Source of the DNA: Ilyonectria destructans
Lineage: Eukaryota > Ascomycota > Sordariomycetes > Hypocreales > Nectriaceae
Direction of reading: 5' to 3'
Length of the DNA: 64,000 nucleotides
Assembly (NCBI GenBank): GCA_020740775.1
Contig: JAHEWK010000028.1
Location: 434,001 to 498,000, forward strand
The notes below the pieces were generated by a model, which did not search any database, was not told the DNA's origin, and saw only the letters and a program-made list of their open reading frames with translations. This document shows, piece after piece, positions 11,414 to 23,973 of the stretch (its first letter is position 1; each line of letters starts with the position of its first letter). The translations under genes and the position numbers were made by a program.

Positions 11414-12402
11414 ATGCTGGTTAGTTTTGCACTGGTGACCATTGCTCGGGCTTTGGGCGAGACCCCCGGCCAGGGCAAACCGAAGCCGATCCTGGTTATT
11501 ACGGCGACACCTCGACTAAGTCGCACCACTCAACGATTCGAATCACTATGGAGGGACTGGGCAGAGTGTTTAAGGGTTCAATACCGAAACAACGAAGACC
11601 CTGAACTTGACAAACTCTTTGCCAGGACGGCCCGGGTCATGGCCCGCTCATCGATCATCTTCGCTAATATAAAGATGAAGGCGAAGAGGGGCAAGGTAGA
11701 AATGTCGAGCGGGCCACTCATCAAGATATTGAAGAACGCACGGAAGGCCATCGTCTCTAGCTAAAGAATCACTCACATCAAAGAACTCCAAACATGGGTT
11801 CTCCCAGAAAAGCCTCCACCGGGAACTTCCTCATCGGACTCTGAACTCCAAGAATACGAACGCAAGAAGCGGGTGAATGGCGAAGCGAACAACTTGGTTG
11901 AGCGAAGGAAAAAGCCGGTGCAGTGTTGCATGTTTGTTACACTGGCTCTGTTCCAATTCCTCTACCCAGACGAAGTGCATGACTTTGTCGCTGGGTACGA
12001 GGACGAGGTTGTGCTCAAGACTTTCAACCGAACGATCTCGGTCGACGATGCGAAGACATACGAACGATTGCAGTTAAAATATCACTGCCGAGCACGACTT
12101 ACACCGCCACAAGACAAAATTCCAAGAAGCGGGATGCCATTTGACGAACTCACATGCATCCCTCGCTTTGTCTGGAATCCCATGGCTTGCGGAGCTCCCA
12201 TTGTGACCGATCAGTACTGCGTTAACGGTAATCCTCACCCTCACTTCGCACGTTGCATGACTGACGCAATGGTTTTATAGGAGCTGATGACTACATCAAC
12301 CTGAATCGCAACAACAGGCCACAGCACGTGGGGTCAATCAGCAATATCCCACAACCCCTCAAGCGATGTGTCCGTGAGCAATTAGAACCTCAATGGAGCT
12401 GA
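11414..12402 (+). pseudogene. Hypothetical protein gene with in-frame TAA
   Basis: One frame runs from ATG 11414 to 12227, then a 53-base GT-AG intron (12228-12280) joins in phase to a last exon ending at TGA 12400-12402. The frame is interrupted once, by TAA at 11762-11764, after which it stays open with sensible coding composition (HIKELQTWVLPEKPPPG). Either this is a recent nonsense change (for example CAA to TAA) or there are two genes. The product would be about 310 residues; later parts include FYLPDEVHDF-like acidic helix sequence and PRFVWNPMACGAPIVTDQYC. I do not recognise the family. Confidence 0.45.
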
Positions 12403-14100
12403 TGAGGTCCCAAAGGGACAGAAGAATGTTCGCCGTGTGCCTATCTATATGGACTTCCTGGGCTAGAAGGACGAGGATGACGTATCATTAGCTTGCGTAG
12501 CTCCGAGGTATTGCACTGTTCTGAGTTGTCACGGAAGGGATGTAATTAGGAATTGGCACAATGGAATATGTGAGCTGTGAATTATCTTGGAATGTTTGAG
12601 TTGCTTATCTTCCTAGCCGCCGAAGTATATAAAATCAACACTTGCATTAAACAACCACAGAAGCCCAAAAGTCGTCACATGCCTGATGACTGTAGAATGA
12701 CTGTAGATGATTCCCGTGCCGATAGTCTAGTCGTACAATATTGCAAACTAACCTAGCAACCATCATTTGTTGTTCAAGGTGGAAGAAATCGCACCCGTTC
12801 GTGAAAACAATAAATCGTGTTGTGTGATGCTAGTTAAAGACGACCGAGGATGGCAAGGTGGTCCTCCATGTCCATTGTCCCCGTAGGGACCCTGCCCAAT
12901 GTCCGGCATATGCGAAAGACGGCTTCAGGCAGTCATTGTAGGTATCACCTTACTGTATACAGGTCTATTTTGACTGCTTGAGAGACATGCTTGTATCTGA
13001 ATTCCTCAATCCATCACTATTGACGCGCAACAAAATCGTCTGTCATCCATTGCGCTGCTGCCACTCGGAAAGTATTAGCATTTGCCGTCGCGTAGGCACA
13101 TCTCGTTGGGTTGTCTCGAGTCGTCATATATCGTGTCTTGACCGCCTCAGGACGCTCACCGTCCTCGATATGGTAATTTGTCCACTCTAGCTGCCAGTAT
13201 ACGGGGCTACGAGCTCTGGATCGGGGGTTTTGAAGACTGAGCACGGCTTCGGATTTCAGATTGTAGCCGTTCTGTTCTCATAGGAAAGTTAGCATCGTTT
13301 CCTGCTTGCGTAACGATTTACAACCAAGGACTGTTAATGGTCCTACGCTGGATGAGAGATGGTGACTGGCAAGGAAGAAGTCATGATGTGAATGAATCGG
13401 CGTGACATATCGCTCGTCGGGCTAGATCCCTTGGCACCTTGATTCCCAGCCTCACCGGCTTCGGTACCTCCTGGCATTGCACTGTATACGTCTCCGGCGC
13501 GCTCTCCGGCTCCTAGCGTGTAACCCCCCTTGTAGGCACTGACCGATCGCTTGGGCTTGCGCGGTTCAGGTGCGGCAATAGTGCTCATCCCCGTCAGAAG
13601 GTACATAGTGTGCGGGCGCGGAAGACGGCTAGGGGATCCACCTGGTTTAGTGCTCTCAGGCCGTGGTATCTCCGATGGCCGCAGACCCCACTGAATCATT
13701 CATGGGGATATACCCTACAGGGCTAGCTCAATGGCACGGCTCGGCCGGTCTCATGTGCCACCACTATGGACACGAAGGAGGCTAACACGCCACCCATTAC
13801 CCGCAACAAGAGGGCAGACTGTGGAGGTCACAGCACGTGCCATATCAATTGAGAGGAGACTCCATTCCTTCCGGGGCGGGATTACGAGGCAACACAACCT
13901 ACCTTTAGTTCCACCTTCCGACTCTTAACTAGGCGTTGACCGACCAGAATTTGGCATTCTCCTGCCGGGAACTGCATTGCCTTATCCATTTCGTTGCAAA
14001 CGGTCGTTGCTGTCGTACGTGTTGAGAGCGCTTCCTAGTGTTAGCAGCTTCTATAGCCACGCTAGCCACCGACAAACCCTTTGGGAACGGCACCCGGGTC
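12403..14100. other. No convincing gene
   Basis: Contains a TATATAAAATC promoter-like box near 12628 with no clear gene after it, and a minus-strand frame at 13343-13699 rich in Pro/Ser/Gly that lacks motifs. Nothing can be assigned. Confidence 0.35.
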
Positions 14101-15958
14101 ATGTTAATCCCTGGAATCGACGAGCCTCCAAACGCTCCTCCTCCTTTACCTCCACCCCGATATATTTCCGGTATCGATCAAACCCACCTGCCCCCAGGCG
14201 TGCGAGACGAGCGACATTTCGGACCCCGCAGCACCGCATCTTTCGCTAGCGGCTATAGCATCATGGCCTCGTCTTTTGCAGAGGAACAACCTAGGGACGG
14301 GTTCAATGGCGACGGGAATGAGGGCTGCTCAAGTCATCCCACAGACAGGTATGAGTCTCCGTGCTCGGGCCAGCTGGGCTGGACCAAGTCGGCTAACAAG
14401 TTCGGCGTCCACAGATTCTACGAGTCTCTACGAACAAAATTTGGCCTACACCACAACTCTTTCCAGTTCCAATCACCTGCCGATATTCATGGCGACAGCA
14501 TGAAGAAGAAGCTCGACCCTGTCCGAATGCTAGACAAGTCACCATCTCAATCCATCCTCAGTGCCTCCATAAACGAGCTGCTACCTCAGAGACCCTCAGC
14601 TGAGGGTCGGTTCCATCCGGCCCTGGGTGTCCCCTCTCAGCTTCCTATTCACGCCCGCGACATCCCGGGCTCACCAGTACGCTCCACAAACACACCACTG
14701 CCCCCGGCTGTTTCCCCTCGCAGTGCTCCTTTCCACTACAGAGTTCGCTCGCCCAAAGACGGCTCCGATATCGACCGCTCCCCACGAACTCGCAGCTATG
14801 ACTTCAATGCTGAAGACATGGGGATTGAGGAGACTCGGGATGTTAAGAGGCCGCATTTCAACGATGTGTATCCACCTGGTAGCCATAAGCGAAGGGCACC
14901 CAACCCATCTAACGAGTATATTTCTGCTGCGGATATGGAACTCGCCCGCGGCTCGCCACAACCCCGGCTGACCACTATCCCCCAGGGCACAACCATTCCA
15001 TCTATACCATCTACATCGTGGTCTAATTCATGCATGCCGACCATGCCAATCTCCACCACCATTACAACTGCTAACTCCTTTGGTCAAGGTTTGCCCGGTC
15101 TGTCGCTAGGTGGGATCTCCCCCGCATCCAAACGCTCGCCTCGCGCCACGCCTATGTCCCTTAACCCTAACCCCAGGAACTCTATCTCTGGTCGGAGCGC
15201 GGTGTACGCGAGCACTGCTTCTGGCGCTAGCTCGAGAGAGATTGGCGGAATACAAAAGTCAGGATGCCCCAAGCTTCAAGAGGTTTTCCTGTGTGACTGT
15301 TGCCCGAAGCGGCCACGTCAATTTGATACCGTTGAAAAGCTTAAGTAAGTTTGACTTCCGATGCTTGTAACTTCTCCTACTGTTTCCCCACCGGGCTACA
15401 ACTGTAGTAGCTCCGATGACCGTAGTATCTCTATTTACACCAGTTGACTTTAAATGGTCAATGCCTACTACAACAGAAATAAAACATGGGGCTAACTAGA
15501 AATGTAGTACTCACAAAGCCAAGAAGCCATACAATTGCTCATCCTGTGGAAACTGTTTCAAGAACAGGAACCACGCCGAGCGCCACGAGAACTCGCTTCA
15601 CGTCCGCCGCCATTCTTGGTCCTGCTCGGCCCTCTCTGGATACGATCGTGTATTCCACGACTCGACTAATAGGCCTGGAGAGGCCGATGCGTGTGGTTAC
15701 TGCGGCGATGAATTCCACCGATCAGGAAGCGGGCCAGGAGCAAGCGCCCCGAGACATGCAAGCAAACAGGACTGGGCCCAACGGATTCAACATCTGCAAG
15801 AGACGCACAAGTTCAGGAAATGCAATTCGTCCAAGAAGTTTTATCGCGCGGACCACTTTAGATAACATCTGAAGCACAGCTACGCAGGCATAAGCGGTAA
15901 ATGGACCTATATGCTGGAGGATGCTTGTATGCTGGAGGAAGACCCAACGCCCGGGTGA
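14101..15958 (+). pseudogene. Fungal C2H2 zinc-finger protein, broken near its 3' end
   Basis: Frame from ATG 14101, with a likely 66-base in-frame intron (14349-14414) and a 163-base intron (15345-15507). The N-terminal half is Pro/Ser-rich and disordered (LPPPRYISGID, HLPPGVRDERHFG). The C-terminal module has FLCDCCPKRPRQFDT, YNCSSCGNCFKNRNHAERH, HSWSCSALSGYDRVFH, CGYCGDEFH and the terminal KKFYRADHFR...HLKHSYAG. This is the order seen in a common fungal C2H2 family of putative nuclear regulators. A TAA at 15863-15865 falls between DHFR and HLKHSYAG, where the family reads straight on (Gln expected; CAA to TAA). The frame continues to TGA 15956-15958. The protein would lose its last finger helix. 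Confidence 0.7.
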
Positions 15959-16289
15959 AGAAAATAGTGATTAGCTTGACGCGATTCACATACGAGGACA
16001 CCAATGGGTGACGCCGGGGTCAAGTCCGTCAAGCCAATATTGAAACGCTCGAGGCTTGTTAGCCAATGCCTGCGAGGGGATATAAGGGGTTAGCCAATAG
16101 GATTATTTCACCCGACACTCAGGTGAGGCCCTGGGCTCGACGCTCGTGTTTGCTAATAGACTGCGGGTTGTTAATTTGTTGGAATTGAATCAAACCCTTG
16201 ATTGGACCTAACATTACAGTATGTCCAGTCAGCTCTCCCCAGCCAGCTTCTCTTCGGAATCATATCCTCCTTGCCTCCTCCCTAAACTT
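15959..16289. other. Intergenic, no gene seen
   Basis: Spacer between the zinc-finger pseudogene and the convergent minus-strand relic; no motif. Confidence 0.35.
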
Positions 16290-17240
16290 TTTAGGATATT
16301 AACGTCCGACAATGCTGGACGGAATGGCTTAAGAACGATGAAACATAACCTGTTTGCAACACCCTCCGTATTCGCCGTCTTTCCAAGCACCGTGGGGGGC
16401 CCTTCAAAATATGAGCCGTAAACGCCCGCGGCGAAAAGGCGGAGCTGAGTTGCGAATGTCGCGTCACCATAGCGCTTTTTGATGGCAGCTTCGCTGACTT
16501 TGTCGGAAAGTTTGTACAGTGGTAGTCCATGCGCTAGCAGGCCTTGTTTCTGACATTCTCTTTCAGTGTCTTCGTTCTACCATGGCGGTAGGACGGTGGC
16601 CGCCTTCGCCTTCTCCAAGAAGCGACGAAACCCAAAATACCCAGTCTGCTTACCGTTGTACATGCTGTTTTCTTCGGCTTGTTCGGCAATGACGAACATA
16701 TCGTCCATCCGCAGTTGGTATGTGTCGATGAGGATCCGATAGTCGTCCTGTGGTGGTCGACCGTCGAGCCGAGGTCTCAGCGATGGTCGAGTAAATGGAA
16801 TTGAGATGCGTGCATATAGGCCCTCGTCAGGGCTCCACTTGCTGAATTTAGGCTCGTTGCACGGTATTGCTGGTTTCCAATCATTGGATGGTTTTACGCA
16901 TTGGATGAGCTGCTGGCAGATACTAGTATGCCACCGCGAGTCGGATCGTCGACAGCCATGTGAGCAATATGAAACGTGACAGGCCTAGCGGTCGTGTCCG
17001 GCGGGTAGTGGCGCCTTGTCGTGTCGCCAACGATAATGGCTGAAACGCCTTCCGCGGTTCTCTCTTTGTAAAAGCCTGCGACTGCAAACGTTGTCAGGCT
17101 CTGGCCCCAGTCAAGGTGGATAGTCGCCTCGCGATGACGCTTTCCCTCATCTGCTTCGCATCGTCTCTGTTGGTCCCCATCCCGACGTACATCTATAAGC
17201 TCCAGAACCGGCTCATTCTCCGCCCTTATTCACGTCCTTA
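16290..17240 (-). pseudogene. Conserved fungal protein, decayed copy
   Basis: Two minus-strand frames together form the C-terminal part of a protein: first ENEPVLELIDVRRDG ... FHIAHMAVDDPTRGGILVSAS, closed by TAA at 16894-16896; then, in another frame, CQQLIQCVKPSNDWKPAIP ... DDYRILIDTYQLRMDDMFV, EENSMYNG and GFRRFLEKAKAATVLPPW. A TAG at 16577-16579 follows PPW, and the frame then continues (ECQKQGLLAHG ... KRYGDATFATQLRLF). The expected Trp codon TGG changed to TAG is a G-to-A transition. One frameshift or deletion near 16910-16935 plus this nonsense codon make it a pseudogene. I recall the family as uncharacterised fungal proteins, some with a MYND finger; no finger is visible in this fragment. 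Confidence 0.6.
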
Positions 17241-17737
17241 AACTAAATGCCGTTCAGTCCTTAGTTCGAATCTGCAAAGGCAACTTCTCAATTTCCCGTA
17301 GCGTGCCTCAATCGCTACCATCCATCAGCAGAGCCTGGTTCAGGGGTAACCTGATCCCAGCAAGCCCCATAACGGCGTTCAAATTACGTTGACGTGGATT
17401 CTCGGGACGCGCACCTTCCACGGTAAAGTTAGGACCGCAGGGGTAACACCAGGGGTGAAATAAAAAAACTGGGTGCTTGATCTCCATTCATGCTCAGGCT
17501 GTCGGCCCCTCAATGGGGCTTCAGAAAGGAACATGCAACAAGGGTGGATTGGGCTTCAAGTCCATTCCAGGAGGCCCATGTGAATTTCGGTTCTCTACAT
17601 TTACCGTGAATATCCGGTTCTAAGTACAAACAACGCTCAGTCACATCCTACCTTTCTCCCTCCCGAACCACGCCGGACCACAGCCGGACCATCCCTCGCG
17701 CTTTCTATCAAAATACGAACATCAAGAATAACACTAC
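17241..17737. other. Intergenic, no gene seen
   Basis: Upstream of the next plus-strand frame; no promoter element I would defend. Confidence 0.35.
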
Positions 17738-19042
17738 ATGGCTCTTTGGAACACGAAGATTTTATGCTTCTGCTCGCCAGGTGGTACAGATTCTATCTGT
17801 CGATGCGGCGCCCTAAAATTTTCGGGCTTTATCGATGAACTCCGGAATGGGTGCTCTATGAGCCAAGAACACGGTGAAGTTGATCCCCTCGATTCAGGGC
17901 TAGGCTGTAATACGCCGGTTGTTTATCGTCCCGTGGCGGAGCTTCCGTCGACACCTTCGCACTCACTTTCGTCTGCCTCTACATTGCCGGCTTGCCTCGA
18001 GCGTTTCAACCAGCGTTCCAATCACGAACAGCCAACACCACCGTCTGGCGCCTCATGTTGCTTTACTCTTCAGAGTCTTTATTCAGAGCAGATCAAATGC
18101 GACAAGAAAGATCTTTGCATCAAGTCCCAAAAGATTTTAGATTGGGAGAAGAAAAAGCGGCTAATAATACACCGAGGAAAGAGAGTGAAGGATGAGGCGG
18201 GCCCACCACTCGGCGTGCGCGAGGCGGGCGGACTGGAGATAACATCAGATCCGGACTTTCAATACTTCCCCCCGCATCTCCAACCCAACGGCCCAAGTAA
18301 CAACTTCGTTGTCGATAAAACTCTGGGGATGAGCTATCACGACACGGGATCTGTTATGGAGTCGAATTTCATTGAGCCAAATGCCCTAAATCCACTAGCG
18401 GTCCCTAGTTCACCAGGGCTATGGCCTTTCCTTCGAAGTGAATATTACCACCAGTCTTCATTCGGAGATCCCAGCACTATCGACTCGACGTATCAGCGAC
18501 AAACGATCGGGCCGCCAGCCTGCCATCTTCAATATCAAGCTTTGGAAGAATTCCAAAAAGACAACAGGAGAAACGACGGAGGCGACGAGGTTAAAATGAC
18601 CTCTATGGAATGCGTGTTTGGCTCTGAAAAGTGGCCACAGGCTCAGACAACTCTTGGTCACCAATGGGGCTCAGCTTCCAACTTCAATTACCACCAGGAC
18701 CATATTGAATGCATGGACCAGGAAATGTACGGATCAATGTAGCCAACTTCTGAGCATGTTGGTTGCTCAGAACTCTGCAAATATGGGGGCAGAATTTTAT
18801 TCGTGGGTGACGCGTACCATGGGTCCATCCTTGACTCGCCTCCTTCGTCTGATGGAATCGTCCTCGATGAATGCTATTATGCAAAAGATATTCCTCCAAC
18901 ATTGCTGGGGCATGAGATGAAGGCTGAGCCAATCCTGTCTAGTGTTCTTGGAGACCCAAACGACTGTCAATTGCAGTATGTGACACCATCAGGCGTCATG
19001 GGGGGGAGGGGAATGCTGCATGGATCGCGATTTCTCCGATAG
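17738..19042 (+). pseudogene. Hypothetical protein frame split by TAG
   Basis: A 334-codon frame starts at ATG 17738 and ends at TAG 18740-18742. The same frame then reads on without a stop for another 99 codons to 19042, and that part (SELCKYGGRILFVGDAYHG, SPPSSDGIVLDECYYAKD) looks equally protein-like. The simplest reading is one gene of about 434 codons with a nonsense change (CAG to TAG fits). No known domain is seen; Cys-containing stretches near residues 10-25 do not match a zinc-finger pattern. It may also be a genuine 334-residue gene. Confidence 0.45.
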
Positions 19043-20118
19043 GGTGTATGTAATAGTGAAGGAATTACCATGACCGCCTCTACTTGGTTGATTGAATCAA
19101 TGTCAGAGTTGTGATTAGGTAGACCAATCTACGGTCGCTCTCATCTAACTGATGAATCGAGGATGATCGGTGGCCTCGTTTCGGTAACGAGATACTATGA
19201 ACACATCTTAGGCTGAATTTCACGCATGTAGTTGACTATAAACCCGAAAATTACACACTGTAGCACATATTGCTGTTAATCGCCGTGGCATTTTCTTTGT
19301 CGAGCCGATAGACAAGAAGATGTTGAGTGAAAAGGGTCGAGTTGCTCCACGAATTCCTACTCTCCCGGGAGCACTTTATTGCAATACTTGTAGGTTTAAA
19401 TCTATTTGTAGTTAGTAGAAGTTAGGTGGAGGATGGATCGCTAGTCTGCTTGCCGAAGGCGATGGGCATCTAGAGGAGTCGAACACAGTATTCGGACAGG
19501 CATGCCGAGACTCGCTGTGCGAGGGAATTTGCAACACTCTATCTAGGAAACCAAGTCGAGTCTAAACGCCGCACGAGTCGTGGTAGTGCCAGCGTGAGAT
19601 ATGCCAGGCAGGCTACGAGAATAGCGGACGCTCATGCCATCAGCATCGCAAGAAGAACCATAGCAAGCAATGTCCTTCTACAGTGACTAATAGCCGAATT
19701 TTCGCTGAGAAAAGCGCTAGAGTGTCAATACGGAGAAAACAGCGTTCAACTAGATCGAAGATGAGCGCGTTGGCCCGTCAGAACCCGTTCCATCAGCTTT
19801 CTAGTCCATTCAGCATTTGAATAATTTCACCGTTACTAGCAGTAGCGCTAAAAATGTTGAAGGTGCAATCTTGTGTTATTTTTCGGTCGTGTCGCTTGCG
19901 GGTTATATATCGACGTACATAGGAGAGGGCTCGGAGTAGTGGGGTCTCATGGAGAGACTTGATCAGCTTCGCTGACAGGAAACGCGCAGATGACAGGGCG
20001 ACGAGAGATACAGGAATTACTCGAGGTCGGGTTGCTAATATGACGCGAAACATAGCCAGAAATACGTTATCGTAGCAGCTTCACTCCCCTCTGCATTGGT
20101 AAGATGTAGCTTCGAGAG
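19043..20118. other. Intergenic, no gene seen
   Basis: No motif-bearing frame, no clear repeat. It may include the lost 5' portion of the kinase-like relic that follows. Confidence 0.35.
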
Positions 20119-20375
20119 GTGCTCCCTTGCCCACACAACGTTGTCGATTTTATAGGAGCGACTCACAATGACGTGGTTAACCGGAAGACGATCCCGACAT
20201 CGGTGGACCCAGATGTGCGTTTCCAGTATTATGCAGAGAGGCTGACTGCCCTGGCCATTATGCAGATCTGCCACTGCATGATCGAGGGTGGACTCGAGTT
20301 TGGTCTATTGACGACGGGCGAGGCAATCGTGTTTCTTAAGATCGACTGGCGGGATGCGGAGATGTCGGCCCATCC
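20119..20375 (+). pseudogene. Fragment of a fungal-specific kinase-like protein
   Basis: The frame reads VDPDVRFQYYAERLTALAIM then ICHCMIEGGLEFGLLTTGEAIVFLKIDW. The motif MIE-x-GLE-(Y/F)-G-x2-TTGEAIVFL is one I associate with the region before the kinase-like domain in a large group of fungal orphan proteins. No kinase catalytic motifs follow; instead the sequence passes directly into a hAT transposase fragment. Both ends are truncated. Confidence 0.5.
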
Positions 20376-20384
20376 TCATCATTT

Positions 20385-21145
20385 ATATCATGGCAGAAGC
20401 TCAATGAGTACCACACCAAGCTAGGGGAGTCCCCGTTGTTCGCCGCATCCATCCTTCTACATCCGGCTCTTGGCATGAGTTACCTCGAGATAAACTGGGC
20501 TACGGAAGAGCAGCTCGTATGGGTGAGAGACGCTAAGATGGGTCTATCCGACTACCTTGACCGCTGGTGTCGCTGCAGCCGGCCGACGGCAGCGGATGAA
20601 CATCAAAAGGCAATTGCGGAGACTGCGACATCGTCATGCGTGCCACAAAAAAACACATGAGGATAGTGTGTTCAAACAATGGGTGAAAAGCAGGAGAGCT
20701 CGCTGCCGCCAGCTTTTCTGCATCCTTCCTTTTCTTAGCAGGACGGAATTCAGCTTCCCCCTCTCGAGCAACGGTGATGGGCAGCGAACTTGAGCGCTAT
20801 TTGCGGCTGGAACCACAAGAAACTGAGGATCCAATTGAGTGGTGGATGGCTCACCAGGGACCATTCCCGGTGCTCAGCCAGCTGGCTCTTGATATACTTG
20901 CTATCCCGGCGATGGCAACTGGTTGCGAGAGGTCTTTCAGCCTTGCTACGTTGACGTTGACGTCGCAGAGACTTTCGATGAGTGCGGAAGCATTGAAGAG
21001 GCTGCAGTGCCTTAAGAACTGGATCAGGCATGGTGCTGTGAAGCTTGGCGCCACTGCAGCTGGGAGAGATGGGTTACCTGGGGCATTGAGAGTAGTATGG
21101 AGAGCACAGATGTTGGGATTTGAAATATTTGATTATATATTCTAA
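20385..21145 (+). pseudogene. hAT transposase relic (C-terminal half)
   Basis: From about 20391 the frame reads WQKLNEYHTKLGESPLFAAS, ILLHPALGMSYLEINW and GLSDYLDRW, typical of the RNase-H-like core of fungal hAT transposases. After frame changes around 20560-20770 it resumes at 20774 with DPIEWWMAHQGPFPVLSQLA, DILAIPAMATGCERSFSLA and LTLTSQRLSMSAEALKRLQC, which is the hATC dimerisation domain. The 5' half with the BED finger and first catalytic Asp is missing. A probable element end, GAGGGCAGCGCTG, lies near 21225, after AT-rich subterminal repeats (GGATTTGATTTGTTTGATTT). Confidence 0.75.
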
Positions 21146-21224
21146 ATAAATAATCTGGCTTTGCGGGCCATCAAATATTTCAAGTATGACTCTGGATTTG
21201 ATTTGTTTGATTTGAGGGCAGCGC

Positions 21225-21599
21225 TGCTTCTGTGGCGACTGTCGCCCACCTGCATGTTAATGCGACGAGCTTTCACATCAGCTCGTATTGGGGTTGTGTG
21301 AGGAAACAGTATCTTCGCTACGGCTAGCACGCTGAGATGATCGTGTCGTAGTTGGACGGTTTGAGCGTGGAGGTTTGAGTCGGCGACGTTTGCGCAACCG
21401 CACGGCGGCAGCGTCAGCGTCAGCGTCAGCGTCTAGAGGAGTCTCGTGCGTTGTCCGATAGAGAGATATTGAGCTTAGCCGGTCGACTATACTATGCGCC
21501 AGTGTTTTTAGTGCAATATCTTGCCATGTGTGGGACAATTGAGATTCAGCCAGCTTGCCGCACTATGCTAATCTCGCCATCTAACTACTAGTCTAGTCC
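21225..21599. other. Spacer with (GTCAGC)4 hexamer repeat
   Basis: Between the hAT relic and the next gene; a short perfect GTCAGC repeat occurs at about 21412-21435. No gene seen. Confidence 0.5.
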
Positions 21600-22110
21600 T
21601 TAGGCGAACTCTGCACCACCCGACGGCAAGGGCTCCAGCTCCATCAGTATCTGACGATAGAAACACCCAACCTCCACAGATACTAACTCTGTTTCAACCT
21701 TGCCAAGATTTTCCTCGACGCCTATCCTCTCATCAGGAGTCAGGAGTCCTTGACTGTTCAAAAGGTTCACTGCGCGAGAAAACATCTCGAGCACAGCATG
21801 CAGCTGTTTTTGAAACGTCTCTTGTTCCAAAACCAGTAGTTGATATATGGATGGGCTTTCCCCGCATCTTCCCTTTCCCTGCTCTGTCGGGAAAGTATTG
21901 TATTGTGTCGGAGTCGGCATCATGTCGTTAAACTCAATTGCTGTAGCCTGTTAGCTGAGGAAGTAAGTTGGGCTGTGTAGAAAAGGCTGCTTACTGAGGT
22001 CATACGCTTTGTCGCCTGTTTCATCGGTTTCATGAAGTGCAGTTGCGAGCCAAGACAGTCGGGCAAGCAAATCTAAGAGAAACGGAACTATGATAAAGTA
22101 CTCTGTTTTT
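21600..22110 (-). CDS. Hypothetical protein, two exons
   Basis: Minus-strand gene. Exon 1 starts at an ATG near 22110 (MSPKTEYFIIVPFLLDLLAR, LSWLATALHETDETGDKAYD). A short intron with GTAAGC donor and CTACAG acceptor joins it to exon 2 (IEFNDMMPTPTQYNTFPTEQ ... LEPLPSGGAEFA), which ends at 21600, for about 155 residues in total. Exon 2 is predicted helical (LLVLEQETFQKQLHAVLEMF). The C-terminal helices resemble the tail of some fungal Zn2Cys6 regulators, but there is no DNA-binding domain, so no function is assigned. Confidence 0.5.
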
Positions 22111-22139
22111 GGCGACATGACAGCGACTTTCTAGCAGAA

Positions 22140-23389
22140 ACAGAAACAAAAGCTAAGAAGAGTAGGTTGACAACAAGTCAGCGTGATCGAACATGGACAG
22201 TTACGCCTGGAATTAATTTATACCTTTCACAGACCGCCTTCCTCGACGCCGAAATTCTCTCCGACGGGCCGCTCGTTATGCTCTTGCAAGACGAGCAAGC
22301 AGAGACTTGGTTTGGGGGGCCTCATAATGCAGCCCTGACTCACTGGCTAGTTGTGGCCGCATGTGCGGCCCATATGTGGCGCCAGGGTGTATAATCACAT
22401 CAGGAGTACTTGCAGGTCCAGCGGGCGAACTAGCCCTCGCCGCCGTTCGGGTATCAGAAAGCGGCGATCAGAGGCGGGGGCTGTGTCCACAGCAAAGCAA
22501 GGAGCAACGCGTTGCCCATCCCTCCCATCATATGGGACGGTAACTGATTCGGCCGCAGCGCCGGGGGGGGAGGACAAGAACGAGCGGTAGGGTACGTTGA
22601 CAACGTGGATAAGGTCTTGATTGAGCGACATCGTCCACCTCAGCTGGCATATGGACGCCGATTGGCAGTAAACGAGTTGGAATGGGCGGAGCTGTAGGAT
22701 GCCGCCGGGCTTTGAGACATCGAACGTGCAACTTAATACCCGCGACACCGTCTGGAGTTTGGGGGGGTAAGAAAAAGGGACCGAGAGACGGGCTACCAGC
22801 TCCCCGGATGTATCCCTAGGCGACGTGGAGTGGACTGGCACTGTGCGGCAGATACAGCTGTTCGTGCGCTGACACCTCTCCTTGCTAGCTGTCTAACGCA
22901 TGAGCGCTTCTGAGTGCTTACAGCACCACTAGAGAAGGGTTCAAACGCGAGCGGTTCATCCTTGTTGGGGGGGAGAAAGTGGAGGACGCAAATTGCTGGT
23001 GGTGCCTATAGAGATAGAAGCCCGATAATCTGCTACTGTAGCTATTCGCTGGTCGTAGAACACGATGTCTCCACTTGTGGGGAGTGCGATTAGGTGTCAG
23101 CAACATGCAACCCATGTTATTGGTTACTTCACGTCCCCCAGTTCGATCCCCTTGTCTCTTGGAAAGCATCCTTGCCTTGTTGGGTACGGACCGAGTGCGG
23201 TGCTATGCCTGTCAAATTCGAAAGACGAGATAGCACTACTCGCTACAGCGCCCATCACGCCTAATAATTCTCGGCTAAGGGGGATTGGGTATGTATGGAA
23301 ATCGCCTGGCTGAGAGCAGGGGCATTTGGGAAGTGGCTCGGCAATGTGCGAAGACATGCGGTCGACAGAGCAGCCACTCTGCAGCTAAT
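22140..23389. other. No convincing gene
   Basis: Open frames on both strands between 22167 and 22841 lack motifs. No repeat is recognised. Confidence 0.3.
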
Positions 23390-23973
23390 GGCGTACTATA
23401 GGGCCTGTAACCGCCTCCATCTCTCTGTAATGCAATGTGATAATTGGAGGCTTATAGGAAATCAAGGCGGTGAAACACTTCCGAGAGCCTGGAATTCTAT
23501 CTAGGTTCCATGTGCTCTGGGTGTAGAATTGATTTGATATGGGTGAGAACATCTTTTCGCAAAGCACATACACAGATTTGTCGAAGGTACCTCTCCAAAG
23601 GTTCCAGGTAGCCAAGCACTGCGCTGAAATCTAATATCCATTACCGAGCCTTGGTAACTCGAATGAAGTCAATGCGAACATCGAGGACTTGACGGTATCG
23701 GGCGTAGTAAGCAGTCTGCATGGATGGGTTGTTGAACATCATATAGGCCTCACGGTGTTGTCAGAACGTGAGCGTATGCGAGTCGATTTTATGAAGAAAC
23801 CAAGCGTAGCCGTACGTCTCCATAGTGTGCTCGAACCCGAGTCCTTCGTAGCGACGAAAACCGTTTGGCTGGCGCGGATCGGGTATTTGTCGTACATCTT
23901 GCCAACAACTACCGGCTTTCTGCATTAACCCGCTTACAAATGAGAACTGGAGGCAGCGAAGAAACATGAGCAT
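23390..23973 (-). pseudogene. Decayed conserved fungal protein
   Basis: The minus-strand frame reads RYEGLGFEHTMETYGYAWFL HK, then TLTF, a TGA (23761-23763), and continues QHREAYMMFNNPSMQTAYYA / RYRQVLDVRIDFIRV, then TAA (23641-23643), WILDFSAVLGYLEPLERYLR, LRKDVLTHIKSILHP, then TAG (23497-23499). All three stops are in one frame and the protein-like pattern runs through them, so this is one gene with at least three nonsense codons. I recall similar sequence in uncharacterised fungal proteins. TGA after TLTF (Arg CGA expected) and TAA after KAR are what C-to-T change would give. Confidence 0.6.
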